Positions 43,432 to 51,444 of a stretch of DNA of 64,000 nucleotides are shown one piece after another. The translations under genes were made by a program, and so were the position numbers. This DNA is from Bradyrhizobium sp. JYMT SZCCT0180. Lineage in GTDB: Bacteria; Pseudomonadota; Alphaproteobacteria; Rhizobiales; Xanthobacteraceae. The number at the start of each line of letters is the position of its first letter. The stretch's first letter is position 1. Under the pieces are notes generated by a model. It was given only the letters and a program-made list of their open reading frames with translations. It searched no databases and was not told the DNA's origin. Where the stretch lies: positions 186,001 to 250,000 of the forward strand of contig NZ_JAFCLZ010000010.1 of assembly GCF_018130165.1 (NCBI RefSeq), read 5' to 3'.

Positions 43432-44352
43432 ATGGTGGAGCGCGCACCCATCCTCGATATGATCTGCCACGCGATCCTGATCGCCGGAGCGATGTTGGTG
43501 TGCGTGCCGCTCTACTTCGCGTTCGTCGCGGGCTCGCTGACGATCGCCGAGGTGCAGAAGGTGCCGCTGCCGTGGCTGCCGGGCGACCAGTTTCTTGCCA
43601 ATCTGCAGACGGCCTGGGTCAAGGCCGACTTCAGCCGCAGCTTTCTCAATTCCATTGTGGTGGCACTCGGCATCACTGCCGGAAAGATCGTGGTGTCCTT
43701 GCTCTCCGCCTTCGCGATCACCTATTTCCGCTTCCGTTACCGGATGCTGGCGTTCTGGTTGATCTTCATGTCGCTGATGCTGCCGATCGAGGTGCGGATC
43801 GTGCCGACCTTCGAGGCGGTGGCCAACGCCGCGCTGCCGCTGCAGTGGCTCGCCGACCTGCTGCATGTTGCCGATCTCTGGAAATGGATCAGCGGCCACG
43901 ATGTGGCGATTGCGCTGGAATGGAACATGGTCAACACCTATCCGGGGCTGATCCTGCCATTGATCGCGTCCGCCACTGCGACCTTCCTGTTCCGACAGTT
44001 CTTCCTCACCGTGCCGGATGAGTTGTGTGAGGCGGCAAGGCTCGATGGCGCGTCGCCGCTGCGATTCTTCTGGAGCATCCTGCTGCCGCTGTCGGTCTCG
44101 AACATCGTGGCACTCTCGATCATCCTGTTCCTGTTCGGCTGGAACCAGTATCTGTGGCCGCTGCTGTTCACCACCGACAAGGACATGGCGACCGCCGTGA
44201 TCGCGCTGAAGAATTTGATCCCGCGCTCCGACAGCGAGCCGGCCTGGAACATCGCCATGAGCGGCGCGCTGCTCGCGATGCTGCCGCCGACGCTGGTGAT
44301 CCTGCTGCTGCAGCGCTGGTTCCTCAAAGGGCTCGTTGACAGCAGTAAATAG
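43432..44352 (+). CDS. ugpE: UgpE-like ABC transporter permease
   Basis: A 306-residue permease, second half of the transporter channel. The ATPase-contact loop reads EAARLDGASPLRFFWSILLPLS, and FLFGWNQYLWPLL is typical of UgpE. Six membrane segments are expected. It starts five bases after the ugpA stop and is followed eleven bases later by the phosphodiesterase gene. Together with UgpB and UgpA it would import glycerol-3-phosphate or glycerophosphodiesters, using an ATPase supplied from elsewhere in the genome. Confidence 0.9.
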   Translation: MVERAPILDMICHAILIAGAMLVCVPLYFAFVAGSLTIAEVQKVPLPWLPGDQFLANLQTAWVKADFSRSFLNSIVVALGITAGKIVVSLLSAFAITYFRFRYRMLAFWLIFMSLMLPIEVRIVPTFEAVANAALPLQWLADLLHVADLWKWISGHDVAIALEWNMVNTYPGLILPLIASATATFLFRQFFLTVPDELCEAARLDGASPLRFFWSILLPLSVSNIVALSIILFLFGWNQYLWPLLFTTDKDMATAVIALKNLIPRSDSEPAWNIAMSGALLAMLPPTLVILLLQRWFLKGLVDSSK

Positions 44353-44363
44353 GGGGACCCATC

Positions 44364-45125
44364 ATGGTTTTTATCGCCGGACACCGCGGCGCCCGCGACC
44401 TTTGGCCGGAGAACAGCCTGCTCGGCTTTCGCAATCTGCGCGGACTTGGCGTTGACGCGGTCGAGTTCGATATTCATCAGAGCGTCGATGGTTCGCTGGT
44501 CGTCATCCACGATCCGCTGCTCGATCGGACCGCGCATGACACCGGGCCGGTCGGCGTTCGGACGCTGAAACAATTGACCGCCATCCGTCTGCGCGAAGCC
44601 GGCGAAGAATGCATCCCAACGCTCGATGCCGTGCTCGACGTGTACAGCGATTCACCGCTCGAGCTTCACATCGAAATCAAGACCGACGCCTTCGGCAATC
44701 CCTATCCGGGAATCGAAGGGCGGCTCATCGAGGCGGTCAAGCGGCGTGGGCTGGAGCGGCGCGCGGTGCTCACCTGCTTTGTCCCTGACGTGCTCGCGAC
44801 GTTGCGGAGATTATCGCCGCAGGCGCGGGTGCTGGCCTCGCTGGACCGCAGGTCGGCGGAAATGATGGGCGGCATCTCGCCGGCGTTCGACCGTCTCGCC
44901 GCGATACCCGATTGCATCGTGGCGGTCGAGAAGTCGCTGCTGACGCTGACACTGCCGCTGGCGCTGAAGGTCTTCGGTCGCGAACGGCTCGGTGCCTGGG
45001 TGACGAACGAGCCGCAGGATATCGCCCACTGGCTCGCCCAGCCGGTGCGGCAGATCACCACCGACCGGCCCGATCTCGCCGTGAAAATCAGGCGCGAACT
45101 GACGTCCACGTCTGTGCCGTCATGA
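44364..45125 (+). CDS. ugpQ: Glycerophosphodiester phosphodiesterase
   Basis: A 253-residue cytoplasmic GDPD-family enzyme that splits glycerophosphodiesters to glycerol-3-phosphate and an alcohol. Active-site marks are GHRG (6-9), the WPENS motif, VEFDIHQS with two acidic metal ligands, VIHDPLLDRT, and the later HIEIKTD. No signal peptide, so it acts after import by the adjacent Ugp-like transporter. Its stop overlaps the PhoD start by four bases (ATGA). Confidence 0.9.
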   Translation: MVFIAGHRGARDLWPENSLLGFRNLRGLGVDAVEFDIHQSVDGSLVVIHDPLLDRTAHDTGPVGVRTLKQLTAIRLREAGEECIPTLDAVLDVYSDSPLELHIEIKTDAFGNPYPGIEGRLIEAVKRRGLERRAVLTCFVPDVLATLRRLSPQARVLASLDRRSAEMMGGISPAFDRLAAIPDCIVAVEKSLLTLTLPLALKVFGRERLGAWVTNEPQDIAHWLAQPVRQITTDRPDLAVKIRRELTSTSVPS

Positions 45126-46663
45126 GCCGCATCACGATCCCGCGCCGGCGATTCCTCGCAGGCTCATTGGCCAGTGCCGCGATGGCCGCGCCATTCGGGA
45201 TCGTGCGCGGTGCGCCGGTGGCGTTCAACGCGGACCCATACACGCTCGGTGTAGCCTCCGGCTGCCCGCGCGAGGACCGCGTCATCCTGTGGACACGGCT
45301 CGCGCCCCGACCGCTCGAAGAGGGCGGCATGCCGCCTGCGCCGGTCGAGGTCGAGTGGCAGGTTGCGGAAGATGAAGGATTTGCGCGCATCGCCGCGAAG
45401 GGCGTCGTGCAGGCGACGGCGGAGCTCGCGCATTCGGTGCATGCCGAGGCAACAGGCCTGCGGCCGGGCCGCGTCTACTGGTACCGGTTTCGCGCCGGTG
45501 CGGCGGTGAGTCCGGTCGGGCGTACTCGCACCGCGCCGGCCGCGGGCAACAGCCGCTTCCGCTTTGCCTTTGCCTCCTGCCAGCAGTACGAGCAGGGCTA
45601 TTTCGCCGCGTATCGCGACATGGCGGCGCGCGATCTCGATCTGGTCGTGCATCTCGGCGACTACATCTACGAAAAGTCCTGGGGCTCGCGCCACGTCCGC
45701 CGGCACGGCGTCGGGATTCCGACGTCGCTTGCCGAGTTCCGCAATCGCTACGCGCTGTACAAATCCGACGCCGACCTGCAGGCGGCGCACGCAGCCTTCC
45801 CGTGGCTTTCGATCTGGGACGACCATGAGGTAGCGGATGACTACGCCAATGACCGCTCCTACACGACGCGCGAGCCGGAGCAGTTCCTGAAGATGCGGGC
45901 CGCTGCCTATCAGGCCTATTACGAGCATATGCCGCTGCCGCCATCTGCCCGCCCGCTTGGACCGAATGCGACCATCTACGAGCATTATCGTTTCGGCGAC
46001 ATGCTGGACATCATGCTGCTCGACGACCGGCAGTACCGCTCCGCGCCCGCCTGCGTGAAGGGAGGGCGCCCGACCACGGTGCCGGACTGTCCGGAGCGAA
46101 CCGAGGAGGAACGCTCCATGCTCGGCCGGCCGCAGGAGCAGTGGCTCGACGCACGATTGCGCGACAGCCGCGGGCGCTGGACCGTCGTGGCGCAGCAGAC
46201 TCTGATGGCCGAAAGCAAGCGCGAGGCGGACGATGGCAACCGCTTCTGGATGGACGGCTGGGACGGCTACCCCAATGCCCGCCGCCGGCTGCTCGATTCG
46301 ATCGTATCGCACAAATTGCGCAACCCGGTCGTGATCGGCGGCGACCGCCACGCTTACTTTGCCGCCGACCTCAAGCGCGATTATTCGCAGCCACATGAAG
46401 CGACCGTGGCGAGCGAATTCGTCGGCACCTCGATCTCTTCCGAGGGGCCGAGCGAGAGCAGCGTGGCCAAGGCGCTCGCCGACAATCCGGGCCTGACCTA
46501 TGCGCGGGGCGACAAGCGTGGCTATGCGACCGTCGAACTCGATGCGCGATCCTGTACGGTCGCTTTCGAGGCGCTCGACGACGTCAAGGACGTGAACAGC
46601 GGTGTGCGCCGGCTCGCGACCTTCGTGGTCGAGGATGGTGCGCCCGGCGTGAAGGCAGCCTGA
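45122..46663 (+). CDS. phoD: PhoD-family alkaline phosphatase/phosphodiesterase, Tat-exported
   Basis: A 513-residue enzyme with a twin-arginine signal (PRRRFLAGS, arginines 8-10). The N-terminal PhoD_N domain (ADPYTLGVASGCPREDRVILWTRL) precedes the metallophosphatase core with HLGDYIYE, SIWDDHEVADDYAND and VVIGGDRHAYFAADL. PhoD enzymes use Ca and Fe and cleave phosphomonoesters and diesters outside the cytoplasm, which would feed the Ugp-like importer. ATG at 45122 is coupled to the upstream gene; the frame back to 44912 is a shadow. Confidence 0.92.
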   Translation: MSRITIPRRRFLAGSLASAAMAAPFGIVRGAPVAFNADPYTLGVASGCPREDRVILWTRLAPRPLEEGGMPPAPVEVEWQVAEDEGFARIAAKGVVQATAELAHSVHAEATGLRPGRVYWYRFRAGAAVSPVGRTRTAPAAGNSRFRFAFASCQQYEQGYFAAYRDMAARDLDLVVHLGDYIYEKSWGSRHVRRHGVGIPTSLAEFRNRYALYKSDADLQAAHAAFPWLSIWDDHEVADDYANDRSYTTREPEQFLKMRAAAYQAYYEHMPLPPSARPLGPNATIYEHYRFGDMLDIMLLDDRQYRSAPACVKGGRPTTVPDCPERTEEERSMLGRPQEQWLDARLRDSRGRWTVVAQQTLMAESKREADDGNRFWMDGWDGYPNARRRLLDSIVSHKLRNPVVIGGDRHAYFAADLKRDYSQPHEATVASEFVGTSISSEGPSESSVAKALADNPGLTYARGDKRGYATVELDARSCTVAFEALDDVKDVNSGVRRLATFVVEDGAPGVKAA

Positions 46664-47469
46664 TGCCGATATCCGCCAGGACGGATTTGATGGCGCTAAT
46701 GCGTGGCGCCGAGCCGGTGGTGGCGGAGGCGGCCGCGACGCTGGTTGCGATGCAGCGCGCGCCGCTTGCGACCGCACGCAAGGAACTACGTGACATCGTG
46801 ACCGACGCCGACCTTGCCGCGGAAAGGATCGTGATCGATGGACTGAGGTCGCTGACACCAGGGGCGGCGATCCTGTCGGAGGAGCGGGGTTTTAGCGGCA
46901 ACGCAAGCGGACCGCGCTGGATCATCGATCCGCTCGACGGCACCGTGAATTACGCCTCCGGGCTGCCGTGGTATTCGGTCAGTGCGGCCTACCATGATGG
47001 CGATGAGGCGCTGGTCGGCCTGGTTCAATCGCCGCTGGCCGATGTCAGCGCCCGCTACGTTCAGGGCGTGCTTGCCACCGTGAACGGTGAACCCGTGCGG
47101 GTGTCGAGTACGCGGTCGCTTTCCGATGCGGTGGTATCGGTGATCCTGACCTCGCATTATCAACCCGACGAGGTGCGGATGGCTGCTGCCATCATCGAGC
47201 GGCTCGGTTCGGCGGTTCGCGGCGTCCGCATCGTGGTCTCGGGCGCGCTCGAGATGACATGGATCGCGGCCGGCCGGCTCGACGCCTTCGTGTCGATCAA
47301 GGCCGATCTGGTCTCGCACGCCGCCGCGATGCCGCTGGTGCGCGCAGCAGGCGGACGCGTGACCACGATTGCGGGCGAGGCTTCGCAGTTTGACGATCTG
47401 CAAAAGATCGCTTCAAATGGGCACATTCATGACGAGCTTTTGCGGTTGCTCGAGGAGATTGCGCTTTGA
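46663..47469 (+). CDS. Inositol-monophosphatase-family phosphatase
   Basis: A 268-residue Mg-dependent phosphatase. Metal-binding residues are visible in LSEERG (Glu73, Glu74) and IIDPLDGTVNYASG (Asp89, Asp92), and the late AGRLDAFVSIKADLVSHAAAMPLVRAAGG closes the site. Members act on inositol phosphates, sugar phosphates or adenosine bisphosphate. ATG overlaps the phoD stop by one base (TGATG). In this operon a role in dephosphorylating an imported polyol phosphate (for example an inositol phosphate) is attractive but unproved. Confidence 0.88.
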   Translation: MPISARTDLMALMRGAEPVVAEAAATLVAMQRAPLATARKELRDIVTDADLAAERIVIDGLRSLTPGAAILSEERGFSGNASGPRWIIDPLDGTVNYASGLPWYSVSAAYHDGDEALVGLVQSPLADVSARYVQGVLATVNGEPVRVSSTRSLSDAVVSVILTSHYQPDEVRMAAAIIERLGSAVRGVRIVVSGALEMTWIAAGRLDAFVSIKADLVSHAAAMPLVRAAGGRVTTIAGEASQFDDLQKIASNGHIHDELLRLLEEIAL

Positions 47470-48413
47470 GTGACCAGACCATCCTGCGGGTCGCCTGGCT
47501 CTATTACATGGAGAACCTGACCCAGGCCGAGATAGGCGAGCGGCTCGGACTGACGCGGGCGCGCGTCAACCGCATGCTCTCGGAGGCGCGGCACAGCGGC
47601 ATCGTGAGTATCCGGCTGAACTCGGCGTTCGCAAGCTGTACCGAGCTCGAACATCAGTTGCGGCAGCAATGTGGGCTCGACGACGCGGTGGTGGTTCCGA
47701 GCCCGGAAAATCCCGAACTGGTGGCAAGCCTGATCGGCATGGCCGCGGGAGCCTATTTGTCGAAATTCCTGGAAGAGAAGAAGCCGCGCACCATCGGCAT
47801 CGGCTGGGGCGCGACCTTGCGCGAAACCATCCGCCACGTGACACCAGCGGAGTATCCGGATCTCTGGATCGTCTCGATGATGGGCGGGCTCTCGCGCGGG
47901 CTCGAACTCAATACTTTCGAGATCGCAGGCGAGTTGGCGCGCCGGCTGCACGCCAAATGCAGCTATTTGGCCGCCCCGATCTATGCCAGCAGCCGGCGCT
48001 CGCGCGACACCTTCATGGCGCAGGAGGTCTATGCGGAGGTGTTGGAGCGCGTCGAGCGGATCGATCTTGCGCTGCTCAGCATGGGCGACCTCTCGCCGCG
48101 TTCGCTCCTGGTGCGGCACGGGCTGCCGCCCGATGTCGGCATCGAGGATCTGCGCGCTGCCGGCGCCGTCGGTGACGTGCTCGGCCAATATCTCGAACAG
48201 TCCGGCCGGCAGATCAACCACGGCATCAATTCGCGCGCCATCGCCTTGCCGATCGAGAAGCTGGCACGGGCGCCGACCGTGATGCTGATCGCGGGCGGCA
48301 CCAACAAGGTGCCGGTCATCGCGGCGGCGCTGCAGGGTCGGATCGGCAAGGTGCTGGTGACGGATGAGAAGGCCGCCGCCGGCGCGCTCAAGCTGATCGG
48401 CAAGCGGCGGTGA
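47466..48413 (+). CDS. SorC/DeoR-type transcriptional regulator (second paralogue)
   Basis: A 315-residue regulator with the same layout as that at 34806-35783: helix-turn-helix LTQAEIGERLGLTRARVNRML and sensor domain IGIGWGATLRETI, VSMMGGLSRG, LLSMGDLSPRSLL. TTG at 47466 is the likely start: it overlaps the previous stop as TTGA and has GAGGAG nine bases upstream. As last gene of the ugp-like operon it probably controls it in response to a sugar or polyol phosphate, unlike ordinary PhoB-driven ugp operons. Confidence 0.88.
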   Translation: MSDQTILRVAWLYYMENLTQAEIGERLGLTRARVNRMLSEARHSGIVSIRLNSAFASCTELEHQLRQQCGLDDAVVVPSPENPELVASLIGMAAGAYLSKFLEEKKPRTIGIGWGATLRETIRHVTPAEYPDLWIVSMMGGLSRGLELNTFEIAGELARRLHAKCSYLAAPIYASSRRSRDTFMAQEVYAEVLERVERIDLALLSMGDLSPRSLLVRHGLPPDVGIEDLRAAGAVGDVLGQYLEQSGRQINHGINSRAIALPIEKLARAPTVMLIAGGTNKVPVIAAALQGRIGKVLVTDEKAAAGALKLIGKRR

Positions 48414-48483
48414 GCATGTTGCTCGGGCTCCAAAGGCCGTAGCCGAGCTTGGTTCCAAGCTCGCCGAAGCCACCATTGTGTCT

Positions 48484-48499
48484 GTCCGATTTCCCGGAC
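48484..48499. promoter_or_regulatory. Dyad GTCCG-N6-CGGAC, possible DctD enhancer
   Basis: A perfect 5-bp inverted repeat with a 6-base spacer, about 115 bases upstream of the sigma-54 promoter, a distance usual for enhancer-binding activators. DctD is encoded downstream. The link is by position only. Confidence 0.35.
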
Positions 48500-48583
48500 C
48501 GGATCTGACGATCTTTTCCATTTTTCAGCTGACTGCACGGCCGAATGCCGTGGAGCGCGAAATATCTCCAGCAGATTCAAGCG

Positions 48584-48598
48584 GATCCCTTCGGGATC
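48584..48598. promoter_or_regulatory. Palindrome GATCCC-TTC-GGGATC
   Basis: A perfect 6-bp inverted repeat with a 3-base centre, ending 15 bases before the -24 element. It could be an operator or a hairpin at the end of an upstream transcript; no T-run follows. Confidence 0.35.
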
Positions 48599-48613
48599 GA
48601 AGCTCGCTTTGGC

Positions 48614-48629
48614 TGGCATGCGAAATGCA
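48614..48629 (+). promoter_or_regulatory. Sigma-54 (-24/-12) promoter before aceE
   Basis: TGGCATG-CGAA-ATGCA has the invariant GG and GC exactly ten bases apart and agrees with the TGGCACG-N4-TTGCA consensus except at two positions. Transcription would start near 48640, about 70 bases before aceE. The locus encodes the sigma-54 activator DctD, which supports it. Confidence 0.6.
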
Positions 48630-48711
48630 CCTCTTGAAGCAAACAGGCCGTCACCAGTCAGTTTGACGGCAGGAAGGTGCGCAAAAGCATCTCCACAAGG
48701 GGAGAGAAACA

Positions 48712-51366
48712 TTGGACCAGGATCGCGATCCCACTGAAACACGTGAATGGCTGGATGCGCTCGACTCCGTTGAGGCCTTTGAAGGCGTCGGCCGGGTCGA
48801 TGAATTATTGGAGGGCGTTATTCAGGCCGCCCGGCGCAAGGGTGCAAAGCTGTGCTTTGCGGCCAACACGGCCTATGTGAACACCATCGCGCCACATCAC
48901 GAGCCGGCTCATCCCGGCGATCGGGTCCTCGAGCACAAGATCCGTTCGATTATTCGCTGGAACGCCGCGGCCATCGTGCTGCGCGCCAACAAGACGTCTT
49001 CCGAACTCGGCGGGCATATCGCCAGTTTCCAATCCGCCGCGACGCTTTACGATACCGGGTTCATGCATTTCTGGCACGCGCCGACCGAAGCGCATGGTGG
49101 CGACCTGATTTATTACCAGGGTCATTGCTCGCCCGGCATCTATGCCCGCGCCTTTCTCGAGGGCCGGCTCAGCGAGGAGCAGCTTCTCAATTTCCGTCAG
49201 GAAGTCGATGGCAAGGGTCTGTCGTCCTATCCGCACCCTTGGTTGCTGCCGGATTTCTGGCAGTTCCCCACCGTGTCGATGGGACTTGGCCCGTTGATGG
49301 CGATCTACCAGGCACGATTTCTGAAATACCTCGATTGCCGAGGTCTTGCGGATACCAAGCCGCGCAAGGTCTGGGCTTTCATGGGCGACGGCGAGATGGA
49401 CGAGCCGGAGTCGCTCGGCGCGATATCGTTGGGCGGTCGCGAGCATCTCGACAATCTGGTGTTTGTGATCAATTGCAATTTGCAGCGCCTCGACGGACCG
49501 GTGCGCGGCAACGGCAAGATCGTGCAGGAACTGGAAGCCGATTTCCGTGGCGCCGGCTGGAACGTCATCAAGGTGCTGTGGGGCTCGGGCTGGGATCAAT
49601 TGCTGGCCGCCGACGTCACCGGCATTCTTAGAAAGCGCATGGAAGAGTGCGTCGACGGCGAATACCAGGACTACAAATCGAAAAACGGAGCCTATGTCCG
49701 CGAACACTTCTTTGGAAAATATCCCGAACTAAAAAGCATGGTCGCCCATATGAGCGACGACGAAATCTGGGGAATGACCCGCGGGGGTCACGATCCCCTG
49801 AAGGTTTACGCCGCCTACAAGGCAGCTTCCGAGCACAAGGGGCAGCCGACGGTCATTCTGGCAAAGACCGTCAAGGGCTATGGCATGGGTGAATCCGGCG
49901 AAGGCCAGATGATCTCGCATCAGGCCAAGAAGATGAACGAGGAGGCCCTTCGCCAGTTCCGTGACCGATTCCAGATTCCGGTCTCCGACGAAGAGCTGAA
50001 GGACGTGCCGTTCGTCCGCCTGGCCGCCGATTCGCCCGAGATGAAATACCTCGCCGAGCGCCGTGCCGCGCTTGGCGGACACTTGCCCGCACGCCGTACC
50101 AAGTCCGAGACGATTGCAATTCCGGCGTTGTCGGCATTTGGCCCGCAACTGAAGTCGACGGAAGGTCGTGAGATCTCCACCACCATGGCCTTTGTGCGCA
50201 TTCTCAATGCGTTGTTGCGTGACAAGGAAATCGGAAAGCGCATCGTTCCCATCGTTCCGGATGAGAGCCGCACCTTCGGCATGGAGGGTATGTTCCGTCA
50301 GTTCGGAATCTTCTCGCAGGTCGGACAGCTCTATCGGCCTCAGGATGCCGATCAGATGATGTTCTATCGCGAGGACAAGACCGGTCAGATTCTTCAGGAG
50401 GGCATCAACGAGGCCGGCGCCATGGCCTCATGGATCGCCGCCGCGACGTCCTATTCGACGTCGAATACGCCGGTGATCCCGTTCTACATCTATTATTCGA
50501 TGTTCGGATTCCAGCGCGTCGGCGATCTGGCATGGGCGGCCGGAGACATGCGTGCTCGCGGCTTCCTGATCGGCGGAACGTCTGGCCGAACCACGCTGAA
50601 CGGCGAGGGGCTTCAGCACGAGGATGGCCACAGCCACCTGATCGCTGCAACCATTCCGAACTGCGTTTGCTACGACCCGACCTATTCCTACGAACTCGCC
50701 GTCATCGTTCAGGATGGGTTGCGCCGGATGTACGGTGAAAACGAGGATGTCTTCTATTACATCACTACGTTGAACGAGAACTATCCGCACGGCGACATGC
50801 CCGAAGGAGCCGAGGAGGGCATCCGCAAGGGTATATACAGACTGAGATCGGTGGAAACGAAGAAAAAGGCTGCACGCGTTCAACTGCTCGGCTCGGGCGC
50901 CATTCTGCGGGAAGTCGAAGCCGGCGCTGCGTTGCTGGCGGATGATTTCGGTATCGCATCCGACATCTGGAGCGTGACCAGTTTCATGGAGCTGCGCCGC
51001 GACGGTCTCGATGCCGATCGCTGGAACATGCTGCACCCGACCGCGACGCCCAAGCGCTCTCATGTCGAGACCTGTCTCAACAAGGCCGGCGGTCCCGTCA
51101 TTGCGTCAACCGACTACATGAAGCTGCTCGCCGACCAGATTCGGCCCTTCGTTCCAGGGCGCTATCGGGTGCTGGGAACCGACGGATTTGGCCGTTCCGA
51201 TTACCGACGGAAGTTGCGCAGCTTCTTCGAGGTCGATCGTTTCCATGTGGTCGTCGCCGCTCTCAAGGCGTTGTCGGAAGAAGGAACGCTCCCGGCTTCG
51301 GTCGTTGCCGACGCGCTCCGCAAATACGGCATCGATCCCGACAAGCCAAATCCGGCAACGGTCTGA
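48712..51366 (+). CDS. aceE: Pyruvate dehydrogenase E1 component, homodimeric AceE type
   Basis: An 884-residue thiamine-diphosphate enzyme that decarboxylates pyruvate and acetylates the lipoyl group of E2. Its length and sequence (AANTAYVNTIAPHHEPAHPGD, RWNAAAIVLRANK, DLIYYQGHCSPGIYARAF) are those of the gamma-proteobacterial AceE form, not the split PdhA/PdhB form usual in alphaproteobacteria. The ThDP-binding motif GDGEMDEPESLG begins at 225. TTG at 48712 follows a strong AAGGGGAG site with seven-base spacing and no better start exists. First gene of the aceE-aceF-lpdA-maeB-dctA run, behind a sigma-54 promoter. Confidence 0.95.
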   Translation: MDQDRDPTETREWLDALDSVEAFEGVGRVDELLEGVIQAARRKGAKLCFAANTAYVNTIAPHHEPAHPGDRVLEHKIRSIIRWNAAAIVLRANKTSSELGGHIASFQSAATLYDTGFMHFWHAPTEAHGGDLIYYQGHCSPGIYARAFLEGRLSEEQLLNFRQEVDGKGLSSYPHPWLLPDFWQFPTVSMGLGPLMAIYQARFLKYLDCRGLADTKPRKVWAFMGDGEMDEPESLGAISLGGREHLDNLVFVINCNLQRLDGPVRGNGKIVQELEADFRGAGWNVIKVLWGSGWDQLLAADVTGILRKRMEECVDGEYQDYKSKNGAYVREHFFGKYPELKSMVAHMSDDEIWGMTRGGHDPLKVYAAYKAASEHKGQPTVILAKTVKGYGMGESGEGQMISHQAKKMNEEALRQFRDRFQIPVSDEELKDVPFVRLAADSPEMKYLAERRAALGGHLPARRTKSETIAIPALSAFGPQLKSTEGREISTTMAFVRILNALLRDKEIGKRIVPIVPDESRTFGMEGMFRQFGIFSQVGQLYRPQDADQMMFYREDKTGQILQEGINEAGAMASWIAAATSYSTSNTPVIPFYIYYSMFGFQRVGDLAWAAGDMRARGFLIGGTSGRTTLNGEGLQHEDGHSHLIAATIPNCVCYDPTYSYELAVIVQDGLRRMYGENEDVFYYITTLNENYPHGDMPEGAEEGIRKGIYRLRSVETKKKAARVQLLGSGAILREVEAGAALLADDFGIASDIWSVTSFMELRRDGLDADRWNMLHPTATPKRSHVETCLNKAGGPVIASTDYMKLLADQIRPFVPGRYRVLGTDGFGRSDYRRKLRSFFEVDRFHVVVAALKALSEEGTLPASVVADALRKYGIDPDKPNPATV

Positions 51367-51444
51367 GGCCGGCCACGCTCGCTTTCTCATCAGAAAACTG
51401 CCGCAGGCCAAAGCGCCGCGCACAAGAGTCCAGGGGAGGTTGAT

